This document shows, piece by piece, positions 41,826 to 51,274 of a stretch of DNA of 64,000 bases. Each line of letters starts with the position of its first letter. Within the stretch, counting starts at the first letter, position 1. The stretch comes from a bacterium. Lineage in GTDB: Bacteria > Armatimonadota > Zipacnadia > Zipacnadales > Zipacnadaceae. The notes beneath the pieces were generated by a model that made no database searches, had not been told where the DNA came from, and saw only the letters and a program-made list of their open reading frames with translations. The position numbers were made by a program, and so were the translations under genes. The stretch spans positions 18,672 to 82,671 of the forward strand of contig JAUVXR010000007.1 in assembly GCA_030603495.1 (NCBI GenBank). Reading direction: 5' to 3'.

Positions 41826-43757
41826 ATGAAGGAACCCAGCAGGCGTTCAGTTGATTCAGCTGCTCAACAGATGATTGCCCGGGCTGCGGAGGACCAAGTG
41901 GATCTGGTTTGGGACCGGTACGAGGCGATGCAGCCGCAGTGCGGTTTCGGCCAATTGGGGATATGCTGCCGCATCTGCCATATGGGTCCATGTCGGGTTG
42001 ATCCGTTCGGTGATGGCCCCCAGGAGGGTGTCTGCGGGGCGGACGCCAATGCTATCGCCGCTCGTAACCTGGTGCGGATGATTGCCGCCGGAGCCGCCGC
42101 TCATTCCGACCACGGCCGGGATGTCGCCCTGGCACTGCTGGAGGCCGCGCGTAACCCCGATAGCGGTTACAAAATCCGGGATCCACAGAAGCTGGCGGTG
42201 ATCGCCCAGGAATACGGACTGGACACGGAGGGCAAATCGGTGCCCGAAATCGCCGAGGCAGTGGCACAACAAGCGCTGGCCGAGTTTGGGCAGCAGGAGG
42301 GCGAGTTGAAGTTCGCACTTCGTGCCCCCGCGTCTCGGGTCAAGGTGTGGCGTGAGCGGGGGCTCATGCCCCGGGGGATAGACCGCGAAATTGTGGAGTT
42401 GATGCATCAGACTGCCATGGGTGTGGATGCTGACTACAGAAACATAATCAAGCAGGGCATGCGTGCAGCGCTGGCCGATGGTTGGGGCGGCTCGATGATT
42501 GCCACTGACTTGCAGGACGTTTTGTTCGGCTCGCCGCAGCCGATCCGTGCCAAGACCAACCTGGGCGTGTTGAAAGAGGATCATGTCAACATCGTGGTTC
42601 ACGGTCATGAACCTGTCCTATCCGAGATGATAGTCGAGGCGGCGCGGGATTCTGAGCTGCTTGCGCGCGCCCGAGAGCTGGGTGCAGATGGCATAAACCT
42701 GGCGGGCCAGTGTTGCACGGGCAACGAGCTGCTTATGCGCAAGGGCATTCCTTCCGCCGGGACTTTCCTGCATCAGGAGCTGGCCATAATGACCGGTGCA
42801 GTTGATGCCATGGTGGTGGATGTCCAGTGTGTTATGCCACGGCTTGCCGAGCTGACCCAGCGGTTTCACACGCAACTGTTGACCACTTCACGCAAGGCCA
42901 AGATTCCCCATGTGCAGCACCTGGAATTCCGGGAGGGTCAGGCGCTGACGACTGCGAAGGAAATCGTGTCAGTGGGCGTCGAGAACTTTGCCAACCGCAA
43001 CGGTCAACGCGTCCAAATCCCGGCGGAACAGATGGACCTGATCGCCGGCTTCACGGCAGAATATGTCAATACGCTGCTCGGTGGCCGCTTCCGGCCGTCT
43101 TATCGCCCGCTGAACGATGCGATTATGACGGGGCGGATACGAGGAGTTGCCGGGGTAGTCGGCTGCGAGAATCCGCAGGTCCCGCAGGGCTCTGGCCACA
43201 TCGCCATGAGCAAAGAACTTATCAAGAATGATGTGCTGGTCGTCGTCACCGGCTGCTCGGCCCTGGCTGATGCCCGAGCGGGACTACTGTGCCCCGAGGC
43301 AGCGCTGGAATGGGCGGGCGAGGGTCTCAAGGAGGTCTGTGAAGCTATCGGGATGCCACCGGTCTTGCACGTTGGCTCCTGCGTGGATAACAGTCGCATT
43401 TTGATTGCCTGCACCAACATGGTGACGGAGGGCGGGCTGGGCGAGGACATAAGTGACTTGCCCGTGGCCGGCGCGGCGCCGGAGTGGATGTCAGAGAAGG
43501 CGATCACTATCGGATACTATGTGGTAGCATCGGGCATCTACACGGTTTTTGGAACGCCACACAATGTGCTTGGGGCACCAGATTTGCACAAGCTGGTGGT
43601 GGACGAGCTTGAAGAGATGGTCGGGGCCCGCTTTGACTTCGAGCCCGACCCAATCAAGGCAGCGCACATGATGATTGCTCACATGGACAAAAAACGCGCT
43701 GCGCTGGGTCTGGACGAGATGATGTACGAGCAGGCAGCGCCGGTGGCCACCAGCTAG
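41826..43757 (+). CDS. acsA: Carbon monoxide dehydrogenase catalytic subunit (AcsA/CooS)
   Basis: From ATG 41826 the protein has 643 residues. C39 and C47 are in place for the D cluster, C48, C51, C56 and C70 for the B cluster (CGFGQLGICCRICHMGPCRVDPFGDG...GVCGAD). The C-cluster ligands can be followed in NLAGQCCTGNE, VVDVQCVMP, VVGCENPQ, VVTGCSALADA and HVGSCVDNSR. It reduces CO2 to CO for ACS or oxidises CO, passing electrons to ferredoxin. AAGGA lies about 11 bases before this ATG; the longer track start has none. It opens the CODH/ACS operon. Confidence 0.96.
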   Translation: MKEPSRRSVDSAAQQMIARAAEDQVDLVWDRYEAMQPQCGFGQLGICCRICHMGPCRVDPFGDGPQEGVCGADANAIAARNLVRMIAAGAAAHSDHGRDVALALLEAARNPDSGYKIRDPQKLAVIAQEYGLDTEGKSVPEIAEAVAQQALAEFGQQEGELKFALRAPASRVKVWRERGLMPRGIDREIVELMHQTAMGVDADYRNIIKQGMRAALADGWGGSMIATDLQDVLFGSPQPIRAKTNLGVLKEDHVNIVVHGHEPVLSEMIVEAARDSELLARARELGADGINLAGQCCTGNELLMRKGIPSAGTFLHQELAIMTGAVDAMVVDVQCVMPRLAELTQRFHTQLLTTSRKAKIPHVQHLEFREGQALTTAKEIVSVGVENFANRNGQRVQIPAEQMDLIAGFTAEYVNTLLGGRFRPSYRPLNDAIMTGRIRGVAGVVGCENPQVPQGSGHIAMSKELIKNDVLVVVTGCSALADARAGLLCPEAALEWAGEGLKEVCEAIGMPPVLHVGSCVDNSRILIACTNMVTEGGLGEDISDLPVAGAAPEWMSEKAITIGYYVVASGIYTVFGTPHNVLGAPDLHKLVVDELEEMVGARFDFEPDPIKAAHMMIAHMDKKRAALGLDEMMYEQAAPVATS

Positions 43758-43806
43758 TCTCGAGCGAGCTTCTAATTAGTCCTCCCAGGCAAAAAGAGGC
43801 AAGGCA

Positions 43807-44556
43807 ATGCCGCGAGTCATCATCGTAGATGTCGAAAAATGTGTGGGCTGTCACAGTTGTGAGGTGGCTTGTGCTATAGCCCATTCGACAGCAAAGACGC
43901 TGGTCGAGGCGATGCAAGAGCAGCCACCGCCCCAGCCGAGTGTCGCGGTGGTGGCGGTTGGCGAGGCAGCGGTGCCGCTACAGTGTCGCCACTGCGAAGA
44001 TGCGCCGTGCGTGCAGGTATGCCCAAGAGATGCCTTGCAGCGCCCGGACCCTGAGGGGCCCGTACTAGTGGACCACGAGCTGTGCACGGGTTGCCAGGCG
44101 TGCGTCATTGTCTGTCCGTTCGGCATGATTACAATGAGTAGTGACGGTAAGTCGGTAATCAAGTGCGATCTGTGCATCGAGCGGCTGGGTCGAGGTGAGC
44201 AGCCGGCATGTGTGGAGGCGTGCCCGACAGGGTCTCTACAATTGCTGGACACTGCCGACCCAGCGGCCCAGGAGCAGCGCCAAGCCGTCGAGGTCATTAT
44301 GACAGCACCGGTGCAACAAGACACGCCGGGGGCTGGCGACCTGTCGGCAGGCGATACGGGGGGCGCAGACGGCCAGTGCAAGTTCTGTGGGGAGCTCGTC
44401 GCCCGCCCGGCGCGGATCAAGCGCCTGGCCGACGACCTGGGAATTGATGCTCAGGAGCTTTGCATCTGTCAGAAGTGCCGGCGAGCGAGATATTCCCAGC
44501 TTTTGTGCAAGTCAGAAGCCATGGGCAATCCTGCCGACGGGCGGGGCGAGGCTTGA
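43807..44556 (+). CDS. CooF-like iron-sulfur protein with extra C-terminal cysteine region
   Basis: The 249-residue protein has four 4Fe-4S motifs in the DMSO-reductase-B/CooF pattern: CVGCHSCEVAC, CRHCEDAPCVQVCP, CTGCQACVIVCPFG and CDLCIERLGRGEQPACVEACP. It should shuttle electrons from the CODH D cluster to other partners. Beyond about 160 a linker and a second Cys-rich part (CKFCGELV ... CICQKCRRARYSQLLC) are unusual for CooF and may bind a further cluster or zinc. It lies between acsA and acsB. Confidence 0.85.
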   Translation: MPRVIIVDVEKCVGCHSCEVACAIAHSTAKTLVEAMQEQPPPQPSVAVVAVGEAAVPLQCRHCEDAPCVQVCPRDALQRPDPEGPVLVDHELCTGCQACVIVCPFGMITMSSDGKSVIKCDLCIERLGRGEQPACVEACPTGSLQLLDTADPAAQEQRQAVEVIMTAPVQQDTPGAGDLSAGDTGGADGQCKFCGELVARPARIKRLADDLGIDAQELCICQKCRRARYSQLLCKSEAMGNPADGRGEA

Positions 44557-44636
44557 CTGGCAGCAGATGCGCGAGAGGGACTAATGCAGTTGATATCGGA
44601 CACGAGCGTATGCGCTCTTGAGGAGGTCCGCCCGAG

Positions 44637-46841
44637 ATGTCCAAGCTGGTAGCAGCAGCCGCAGTACGAGGATCGCATGACGTAGTGAGCCGAGTTGATA
44701 AGCGGCTTACGCAGGCTCTGGAGAAGTTCGGTGAAGACCAGGAGGTCGGCTTCCCGGGAACTGCCTTTTACCTGCCGATGGCTTATGCGTTGCTCGGCGC
44801 CGAGGTGGAAACGCTCGGCGGGATACGCGAGGTGCTGGAGGAAACCAAGACCTTCCTGCATGAAGAGCCTACCGAGAAGCTCTGGCTGCCCTATTTGAGC
44901 AGTGCGCTAGACTCGGGGATCGCGACTCTGCTGGGGGAGGAGATGCTGGCCGCGCTGCGCTACTTGTACGGCGAGGAGCCCCGCGAGGGCTGGCACGGCT
45001 TCATCTCCGACACGATACTGCGTAGCCTGGGGATTCAGTTGGTAGACGGCCGCCTGCCCGGCTTCGCGGCGATAGTCGGCGCTGCCCCTGACGTCGAAAC
45101 GGCCGAATACATCATCCGGGAGCTGCAAAAGCGCAGCATTCTCACCTTCCTGATTGGCAACCACGAAGGCCAGACCATGCGCGACCAGCTCATCGAGGCG
45201 AACGTCCTGCCCGATGACATCATTGAGAATCCGGCCAGTGGCTGGGATATATACATTGTGCCCCTGGGCCCGGATACCGAATCCATAATCTATGCCCTCA
45301 ATTGGGCGATGCGCGGCGCGCTGACCTTTGGCGGTCTGGTCAAGGGTGACTGGAAGGGCTGTCTGGACTACACCCGCGCTCATATCTTTGCCTTCGGGCT
45401 GGGGTTGGGCACCATTGATGATCTGAAATATGCCAGCGGCGCTGGCGCAATCAATATGGGCTTCCCGGTCATCTGTGATACCGAAATCCCCGAGATCCGT
45501 CCGACCGGAGTCTGCACCTACGAAGAATTGGTGCGCGAGTTGGATCACGACAAGATGGTCCAGACGTGCGTGGACGTGCGAGGGGTTAAGGTTACCGTCC
45601 GGGAAGTGGACGTGCCCGTGCCGGTGGCCGCGGCTTTCGAGGGCGAGACCGTCCGGCGTCCGGATATGCATGTGGAGTTTGGCGGCAAATACTCAACCTG
45701 TTTCGAATACCTGACAATGCGCGATATGGACGAGGTCACCGACGGTAAGGTAGAGGTGATTGGCCCGGACATTGATACCGCGGAGGTAGGCTCGGCGATG
45801 CCGCTCGCTATCTATCTGGAAGTGGCTGGCCGCAAGATGCAGAAGGACTTCGAAGGTCTGCTGGAGCGTCGGATCCACAGTACCGCTAACTACGCTCATG
45901 GGATCTTCCACATGGGCCAGCGCGACATGGCCTGGCTCCGGGTGAGCAAGGATGCCTTTGCCGCGGGCTGGCGGCTACGCCATTTTGGCGACGTCATCAT
46001 TGCTGAGCTTAAAGAGGAAATGGGCGCCATTATTGACAAAGTTCAGGCCACCGTCATAACTGACGAGGATAGGATCAACGAGATACTTCCTCAGGCGGAG
46101 GCGGCCTATCGCGAGCGCGATGAGCGCATGGGCGAGATGACCGACGAGAGCGTGGACATCTTCTACTCGTGCGCCCTGTGTCAATCCTATGCGCCCGACC
46201 ACATCTGCGTCATCAGCCCCGAGCGGCTGGGACTGTGCGGCGCGTACAACTGGCTGGACGGCAAGGCTGCTTACGAGATCAGTCCGCACGGAGCCAACCA
46301 GCCGGTCGAGAAAGGCCGCTGCATTGACGCGACAATTGGTGAGTGGGAGAAGATCAATGAATTCGTCAGACGGGAATCGCACGGGACCGTTGACCGGGTT
46401 AGCCTTTATTCGATCATGGACGCCCCCATGACCTCATGTGGCTGCTTCGAGTGCATCTTGGCGATGCTGCCCGAGGCCAATGGTTTTATGATCGTCAACC
46501 GGGAGTACACCGGCATGACGCCGTTGGGCATGGAGTTCAGCACGCTGGCGGGGACGGTCGGCGGCGGTCATCAGACCCCCGGCTTCCTGGGCGTGGGCCG
46601 CCGGTATGTCATCAGCCGCAAGTTCATAAGCGCCGATGGTGGGCTACCCCGGCTGGTCTGGATGCCCAAGGAGCTCAAAGAAGACCTCGCCGAGGGTTTG
46701 CAGGAGCAGGCGGCAGAACTGAGTATGCCCGAACTACCCGACCAGATTGCCACGGAAGAGGATGCCGAGGCGATAAACGACTTGGTGGAGCATCTCCAGA
46801 AGGTAGGACACCCCGCTCTGCAGATGGAATCTCTGCTCTAG
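44637..46841 (+). CDS. acsB: Acetyl-CoA synthase (CODH/ACS complex, AcsB)
   Basis: At 734 residues this is the full-length bacterial form with the N-terminal CODH-binding domain, not the short archaeal CdhC. The A-cluster cysteines follow the exact spacing C-x2-C-x8-C-x9-C (CALCQSYAPDHICVISPERLGLC), and the Cys-Gly-Cys nickel site is SCGCFECI. It joins a methyl group from the corrinoid protein with CO and CoA. The start ATG follows GAGGTCCG-type spacing (AGGAGG about 12 bases before). Confidence 0.96.
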   Translation: MSKLVAAAAVRGSHDVVSRVDKRLTQALEKFGEDQEVGFPGTAFYLPMAYALLGAEVETLGGIREVLEETKTFLHEEPTEKLWLPYLSSALDSGIATLLGEEMLAALRYLYGEEPREGWHGFISDTILRSLGIQLVDGRLPGFAAIVGAAPDVETAEYIIRELQKRSILTFLIGNHEGQTMRDQLIEANVLPDDIIENPASGWDIYIVPLGPDTESIIYALNWAMRGALTFGGLVKGDWKGCLDYTRAHIFAFGLGLGTIDDLKYASGAGAINMGFPVICDTEIPEIRPTGVCTYEELVRELDHDKMVQTCVDVRGVKVTVREVDVPVPVAAAFEGETVRRPDMHVEFGGKYSTCFEYLTMRDMDEVTDGKVEVIGPDIDTAEVGSAMPLAIYLEVAGRKMQKDFEGLLERRIHSTANYAHGIFHMGQRDMAWLRVSKDAFAAGWRLRHFGDVIIAELKEEMGAIIDKVQATVITDEDRINEILPQAEAAYRERDERMGEMTDESVDIFYSCALCQSYAPDHICVISPERLGLCGAYNWLDGKAAYEISPHGANQPVEKGRCIDATIGEWEKINEFVRRESHGTVDRVSLYSIMDAPMTSCGCFECILAMLPEANGFMIVNREYTGMTPLGMEFSTLAGTVGGGHQTPGFLGVGRRYVISRKFISADGGLPRLVWMPKELKEDLAEGLQEQAAELSMPELPDQIATEEDAEAINDLVEHLQKVGHPALQMESLL

Positions 46842-46914
46842 TGCGGTAAGTTCACGGCGCAGGCCAATAGCCTGCGGCTATTTCGAGCAAGCTCTCAATG
46901 ATGGAGGAATCACC

Positions 46915-48255
46915 GTGGCACTGACGGCAATGGACATCTATAAGGTTCTGCCGCAGACCAACTGCGGCGACTGTGGCGTACCGACTTGCCTGGCCTTTGC
47001 TATGAAGTTGGCGCAAGGCCAGGCTTCGCTGGACGCGTGTCCCCACGTCACCGACGAAGCTGCCCAGGCCCTATCGGGCAGCGCTGCCCCGCCGATGAAG
47101 ACCGTTACCATCGGTACAGGAGAGAAGGCCCTGGAAATCGGCGGCCAGACCGTGCTGTTCCGTCACGAAGAGACGTTCTATCACCCCTGCGGCATTGCCA
47201 TCCAGGTCAATACCAGCCTGCCCCAAGACGAAATGACAGAGCGAATTGCTACGGCCTGCGCAATGGCGTTCGATCGGGTGGGGATGACCTTTGGATTGGA
47301 CCTGATCGCGTTATGTGACGACGATGGTAGCCTCGCTCAGAAGGCTGCGGTAGCAGCCGAGGTCTCGTCGCTGCCTCTAGTGCTAATGAGCGACGACGTG
47401 GCGGCGATGAAGGGCGCACTGGAAGTCTGTGCCGGGGGCCGTCCGCTTATCTGCGCGGCCACCGCCGCCAATTTCGAGGAGATGACCAGTCTAGCGAAGC
47501 AGTTCAACTGCCCGCTGGTCATTCGTGGTGAGAACCTGGAGCAGCTTTACGAATTGAGTGAACAGGCGATAGATGCGGGTCTGGAGGACCTGGTCATGGA
47601 CAGTTCAGCGCGGGATATCTCCTCTGCGCTGCAGGACCAGACGATCATCCGCCGCGCAGCTATAAAGGACAAGGTCAAAGCCTTCGGCTTTCCTACCCTC
47701 GGCTTTGCGGTCGGCGATGATGAGATTGGCAAAATCACCTCGGGCTGTGAGCTTATCGCCAAATATGCGGGCATCCTGGTAACCGATCTTATCACGCGCG
47801 ATGCCCTGCTTTCGCTGGTGACGGCGCGCCTGAATATCTACACCGACCCGCAGAAGCCGATCCAAGTAGAGAGTGGTGTCTACGAGGTGGGCGAGCCGGA
47901 TGCCAGCTCTCCCGTGCTCATCACCACCAACTTCTCGCTGACCTACTACACCGTGGAGGCCGACACATCGGCCAGTGACCGGGCCGCGTGGATAGTAGTC
48001 GTAGATACGGAGGGCACCTCCGTGCTCACGGCCTGGGCTGCGGAGGACTTCACCACCGAGACCATCGCTAAGACCATCAGGGAATGCGGCATTGAGGACA
48101 AGGTGGAGCACCGCAATGCGGTCATCCCCGGCGGAGTGGCGGTCCTCAGCGGCGAACTGGAAGAGGAGTCGGGCTGGCACATTGTGGTTGGGCCGCGCGA
48201 GTCGGCAGGTATTCCTGCCTTCTTCAAGACCAAATATGCCGAGCGTATCGCCTAG
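46915..48255 (+). CDS. acsC: Corrinoid iron-sulfur protein large subunit (AcsC)
   Basis: The 446-residue protein begins (GTG after GGAGGAATCACC) MALTAMDIYKVLPQTNCGDCGVPTCLAFAMKLAQGQASLDACP, with the 4Fe-4S cysteines at 17, 20, 25 and 42, matching the known family spacing. A TIM barrel and a cobamide-binding C-terminal domain follow (TNFSLTYYTVEAD...GIEDKVEHRNAVIPGGVAVLSGELEEESGW). With AcsD it carries the methyl group from AcsE to AcsB. Confidence 0.95.
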   Translation: MALTAMDIYKVLPQTNCGDCGVPTCLAFAMKLAQGQASLDACPHVTDEAAQALSGSAAPPMKTVTIGTGEKALEIGGQTVLFRHEETFYHPCGIAIQVNTSLPQDEMTERIATACAMAFDRVGMTFGLDLIALCDDDGSLAQKAAVAAEVSSLPLVLMSDDVAAMKGALEVCAGGRPLICAATAANFEEMTSLAKQFNCPLVIRGENLEQLYELSEQAIDAGLEDLVMDSSARDISSALQDQTIIRRAAIKDKVKAFGFPTLGFAVGDDEIGKITSGCELIAKYAGILVTDLITRDALLSLVTARLNIYTDPQKPIQVESGVYEVGEPDASSPVLITTNFSLTYYTVEADTSASDRAAWIVVVDTEGTSVLTAWAAEDFTTETIAKTIRECGIEDKVEHRNAVIPGGVAVLSGELEEESGWHIVVGPRESAGIPAFFKTKYAERIA

Positions 48256-48330
48256 GCGCCGCCTGCTGCGGTGGCCGGGCTTGCCTTGCTCAACTCGAGT
48301 AGCTTTGCCGCCTGGCGGGAAGACCGAGCC

Positions 48331-50235
48331 ATGCCTACTGTGAACATCACCTTCGAGGATTACGAGATCGTGGCGCCAGCCGAAACTGGCGAGACGATTC
48401 TCGAGGTTGCCAACCGCGCGGGTGTGCGGCTGGCCAGCTATTGTGGTGGACGCGGCGTGTGTCGGCAGTGTGAAGTAGTGATAACGTCGGGCGCGGTGCA
48501 GCCCAGAGACCGCGCGCACGGATATCAGCAACCCGGCCCGGATGCGCAGGGCATGTCTGTTCTGGCCTGTCAATCGGTAGTCACCGAGGATGTCACGGTT
48601 CAGATCCCGCTGCGTAGCCGCGCTGAAGACTTCACTATCCGAGATACCGAGCCGCTCCCCAGCGGGTTAGTGGATTTGGCCAGATTTCTGCCTATTAGTG
48701 CCCTCACACGGCAGTTCGTGCTCACGCTGCCGCAGCCTTCACGAGAGGACACAGTCAGCGACCTGGGCCGGCTGAAAAGGGGCCTGCTGGCGGAAGACCC
48801 CGAGGTCGAACCGGTGACCATTGAGCTTCCCGTGCTCCGCGAACTGCCCCTATCGTTGCGCGAAAACGACTTCAAGGTAGCTGTGGCGGTGACTGATAGC
48901 GGACCGATCCGCAAGATAAGTGCCGTACGGCCCGCCCGGGCGGGCCAGTCGTCTCTGGGACTGGCCATTGATGTTGGCACCAGCAACGTCGCTGTGCAGC
49001 TCGTAGACCTTGCCACCGGCGAGACTCGCGGCGGCGGAATGCGCCGCAACGGGCAAATTGCCTACGGCGAAGACGTCATCAGCCGCATAATCTGGACCCA
49101 GCAGGCCGCCGGTCGGCTGGACCAGATGGGTCAGGCCATCAGAGCCACTCTTAGCGAAATCCTCAGCTATCTATACAACAGATATGAAGTCGCGGCGGAA
49201 GACGTTATTGCTGTGGCTGTGGCCGGAAACGCCACGATGATCAACTTCTTGCTGGGCATTGACTCGACACCGATCCGTCGCAGCCCGCACACTCCTCCGG
49301 CGAGTGCCCTGCCTGTGCTAGAGGGGGGGAAACTCGGGCTAGACGTTCACCCCCAGGCCGCGGTGTTCTGTCAGCCGGCGGTTAGCGGCTTCGTAGGTGG
49401 TGATATAACCGCTGGTGTGCTGGCGACCGGTATGTATGAGTCCGAGGAGCTTTCCTTACTGGTGGACGTGGGGACCAATGGTGAGATTGTTGTCGGCAAC
49501 AATGACTGGTTGATGGCTGCGTCCACTTCTGCAGGACCGGCTTTTGAGGGAGTTGGGGTAGAAGCTGCCATGCCGGCGGCGGCTGGTGCTGTTACCAATC
49601 TGTACTACAATCCGGATAAGGACGTCGTTGAGTACGAGACTATTGATAACCAGCCTCCCCGGGGTATCTGCGGCACCGGTCTGGTCGAGATGCTGGCTTC
49701 ATTGGCCGCAACCGGTGTCATTGACCGCAGCGGCAACATTGATGCAGACTTTGACTCCCCGCGGGCCCGCCAGGCAGACTATGAGCCTGAGTTCGTCCTA
49801 TTCTGGCCGGACGAGGCCGCCATCGCTGAACCCATTAGCATCCGCCAGCATGACATTGACAATCTCCTGCGTTCGAAGGCTGCGGTGCTGGCGGGTATCA
49901 CTGTGCTGCTGGCCAACCTGGATCTGGCAGCAGCGGAGATAGAGCGAATGTACCTGGCAGGGGCCTTTGGCGCCAGTCTCGATGTGGACAAGGCCGTAGC
50001 CATCGGCCTGCTGCCTGACGTCCCCCGCCAGCGGATCCAGGTAGTCGGCAACAGCGCTCTAGCGGGGGCTTATCTCGCTCTGATGTGCCGAGCGGGGCGG
50101 CGGGAGGCCAATGCAATCGCTTCCTCGATAACGTACGTGGATTTGAGCACTGATGTCCGCTTCATGGACGAATTCGTCGCCAGCAATTTTATTCCTCATA
50201 CCGACCTGTCGCGATTTCCGTCGGTAGACGTGTAA
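48331..50235 (+). CDS. acsV: Reductive activator of the corrinoid iron-sulfur protein (RACo, AcsV)
   Basis: The 634-residue protein (ATG 48331) has an N-terminal 2Fe-2S domain (LASYCGGRGVCRQCEVVITSG and a later Cys in VLACQSVV), a linker, and a large ASKHA-type ATPase region (LGLAIDVGTSNVAVQLVDLATGE ... VAVAGNATMINFLLGID ... LLVDVGTNGEIVVGN ... MYLAGAFGASLDVDKAVAIGLLP). RACo uses ATP to reduce inactive Co(II) corrinoid to Co(I). It lies between the two corrinoid protein subunit genes. Confidence 0.93.
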   Translation: MPTVNITFEDYEIVAPAETGETILEVANRAGVRLASYCGGRGVCRQCEVVITSGAVQPRDRAHGYQQPGPDAQGMSVLACQSVVTEDVTVQIPLRSRAEDFTIRDTEPLPSGLVDLARFLPISALTRQFVLTLPQPSREDTVSDLGRLKRGLLAEDPEVEPVTIELPVLRELPLSLRENDFKVAVAVTDSGPIRKISAVRPARAGQSSLGLAIDVGTSNVAVQLVDLATGETRGGGMRRNGQIAYGEDVISRIIWTQQAAGRLDQMGQAIRATLSEILSYLYNRYEVAAEDVIAVAVAGNATMINFLLGIDSTPIRRSPHTPPASALPVLEGGKLGLDVHPQAAVFCQPAVSGFVGGDITAGVLATGMYESEELSLLVDVGTNGEIVVGNNDWLMAASTSAGPAFEGVGVEAAMPAAAGAVTNLYYNPDKDVVEYETIDNQPPRGICGTGLVEMLASLAATGVIDRSGNIDADFDSPRARQADYEPEFVLFWPDEAAIAEPISIRQHDIDNLLRSKAAVLAGITVLLANLDLAAAEIERMYLAGAFGASLDVDKAVAIGLLPDVPRQRIQVVGNSALAGAYLALMCRAGRREANAIASSITYVDLSTDVRFMDEFVASNFIPHTDLSRFPSVDV

Positions 50236-50251
50236 GAAGGAGCGAATATCT

Positions 50252-51217
50252 ATGCCGTTCACAGTGCCCAAAGAACGTTGGACCGCTGAAGTCCAGACCG
50301 TCACCATCGGAGCCACTGAGGCCGAAGGCGGTACGCGCACTTCTACTGTCACCATCGGTGGCGATCAGAGCCTGCCCTTTCTACACTTCGAGGGCGACAC
50401 GCCCTACGGGCCAGTCATCGCGGTGGAGATACTCGACGAAGCGCCCCAGGGTTGGCCCGAGCCGCTGGCCGAGCACTACCGGGACGTTTGGGGCGACCCG
50501 GCTGCCTGGGCCCAGAAGGCCGTCGAGGAATTCGGTGCCGATATGATCTGTCTGCGGCTGGCCAGTGCTGACCCGGAGGGCACCGACGCCTCCGCTGATG
50601 ACTGCGCTACCACCATCCGCTCGGTCGTCGAGGCGGTGGGCGTACCGCTGATAATCTGGGGCTGCGGCAACGATGACAAGGATAACGAGATAATGCCGTT
50701 CTGCAGCGAGGCAGCAGCTAGGGAGCGCTGTATCCTGGGTTCGGCTACTGAGGGCAACTACAAGACTATCTGCGCCTCGGCTCTGGCCGACGGCCACCTG
50801 GTAATCAATGAATCGCCGCTGGACATCAACATCCAAAAGCAGGTCAACATCCTGGTTACTGATATGGGTATGAAGCCCGAGGACATCATTATGTACCAGG
50901 TTACCGGCGGGTTGGGTTACGGCGTCGAATATGCCTATTCCATCCTCGAACGCACCCGGCTGGCGGCTCTGGGCGGAGACAGGATGCTCCAGATGCCGAT
51001 GCTATCCATTGTGGGCTCGGAGGCCTGGCGGGTGAAGGAAGCCTGGCAATCCGAGGACGAGGCACCCGAGTGGGGGCCACTGGAGCGGCGCGGCATAATA
51101 TGGGAGGCCGCTACCGCAACTCTGTTCTTGCACGCCGGCACTAACATATTGGTAATGTGGCACCCCCAGGCGGTTAGTCACGTACGCCATCACGTAGCTG
51201 GGCTGCTGTCTGGTTAG
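50252..51217 (+). CDS. acsD: Corrinoid iron-sulfur protein small subunit (AcsD)
   Basis: The 321-residue TIM-barrel protein has ATEGNYKTICASALADGHLVINESPLDINIQKQVNILVTDMGMKPEDIIMYQVTGGLGYGVEYAYSILERTRLAALGGDRMLQMPMLSIVGSEAWRVKEAWQ, typical of the delta subunit. It dimerises with AcsC and presents the cobamide to AcsE and AcsB. It starts 16 bases after acsV with AAGGAG in the gap. Confidence 0.94.
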   Translation: MPFTVPKERWTAEVQTVTIGATEAEGGTRTSTVTIGGDQSLPFLHFEGDTPYGPVIAVEILDEAPQGWPEPLAEHYRDVWGDPAAWAQKAVEEFGADMICLRLASADPEGTDASADDCATTIRSVVEAVGVPLIIWGCGNDDKDNEIMPFCSEAAARERCILGSATEGNYKTICASALADGHLVINESPLDINIQKQVNILVTDMGMKPEDIIMYQVTGGLGYGVEYAYSILERTRLAALGGDRMLQMPMLSIVGSEAWRVKEAWQSEDEAPEWGPLERRGIIWEAATATLFLHAGTNILVMWHPQAVSHVRHHVAGLLSG

Positions 51218-51274
51218 CCAGGCCAGTCGCGAGTTGCGCCGGGCAGCTTTACGAACAATTAAGGAGAGTTTCCC

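Noticed and set aside
41826-43757. Hybrid-cluster protein (Hcp) as an alternative to CODH
   Set aside because: B- and D-cluster cysteine spacing and the surrounding acs genes are those of CooS/AcsA.
47605-48573. 322-residue minus-strand ORF
   Set aside because: Antisense of acsC and acsV, no recognisable family, and no ribosome-binding site.
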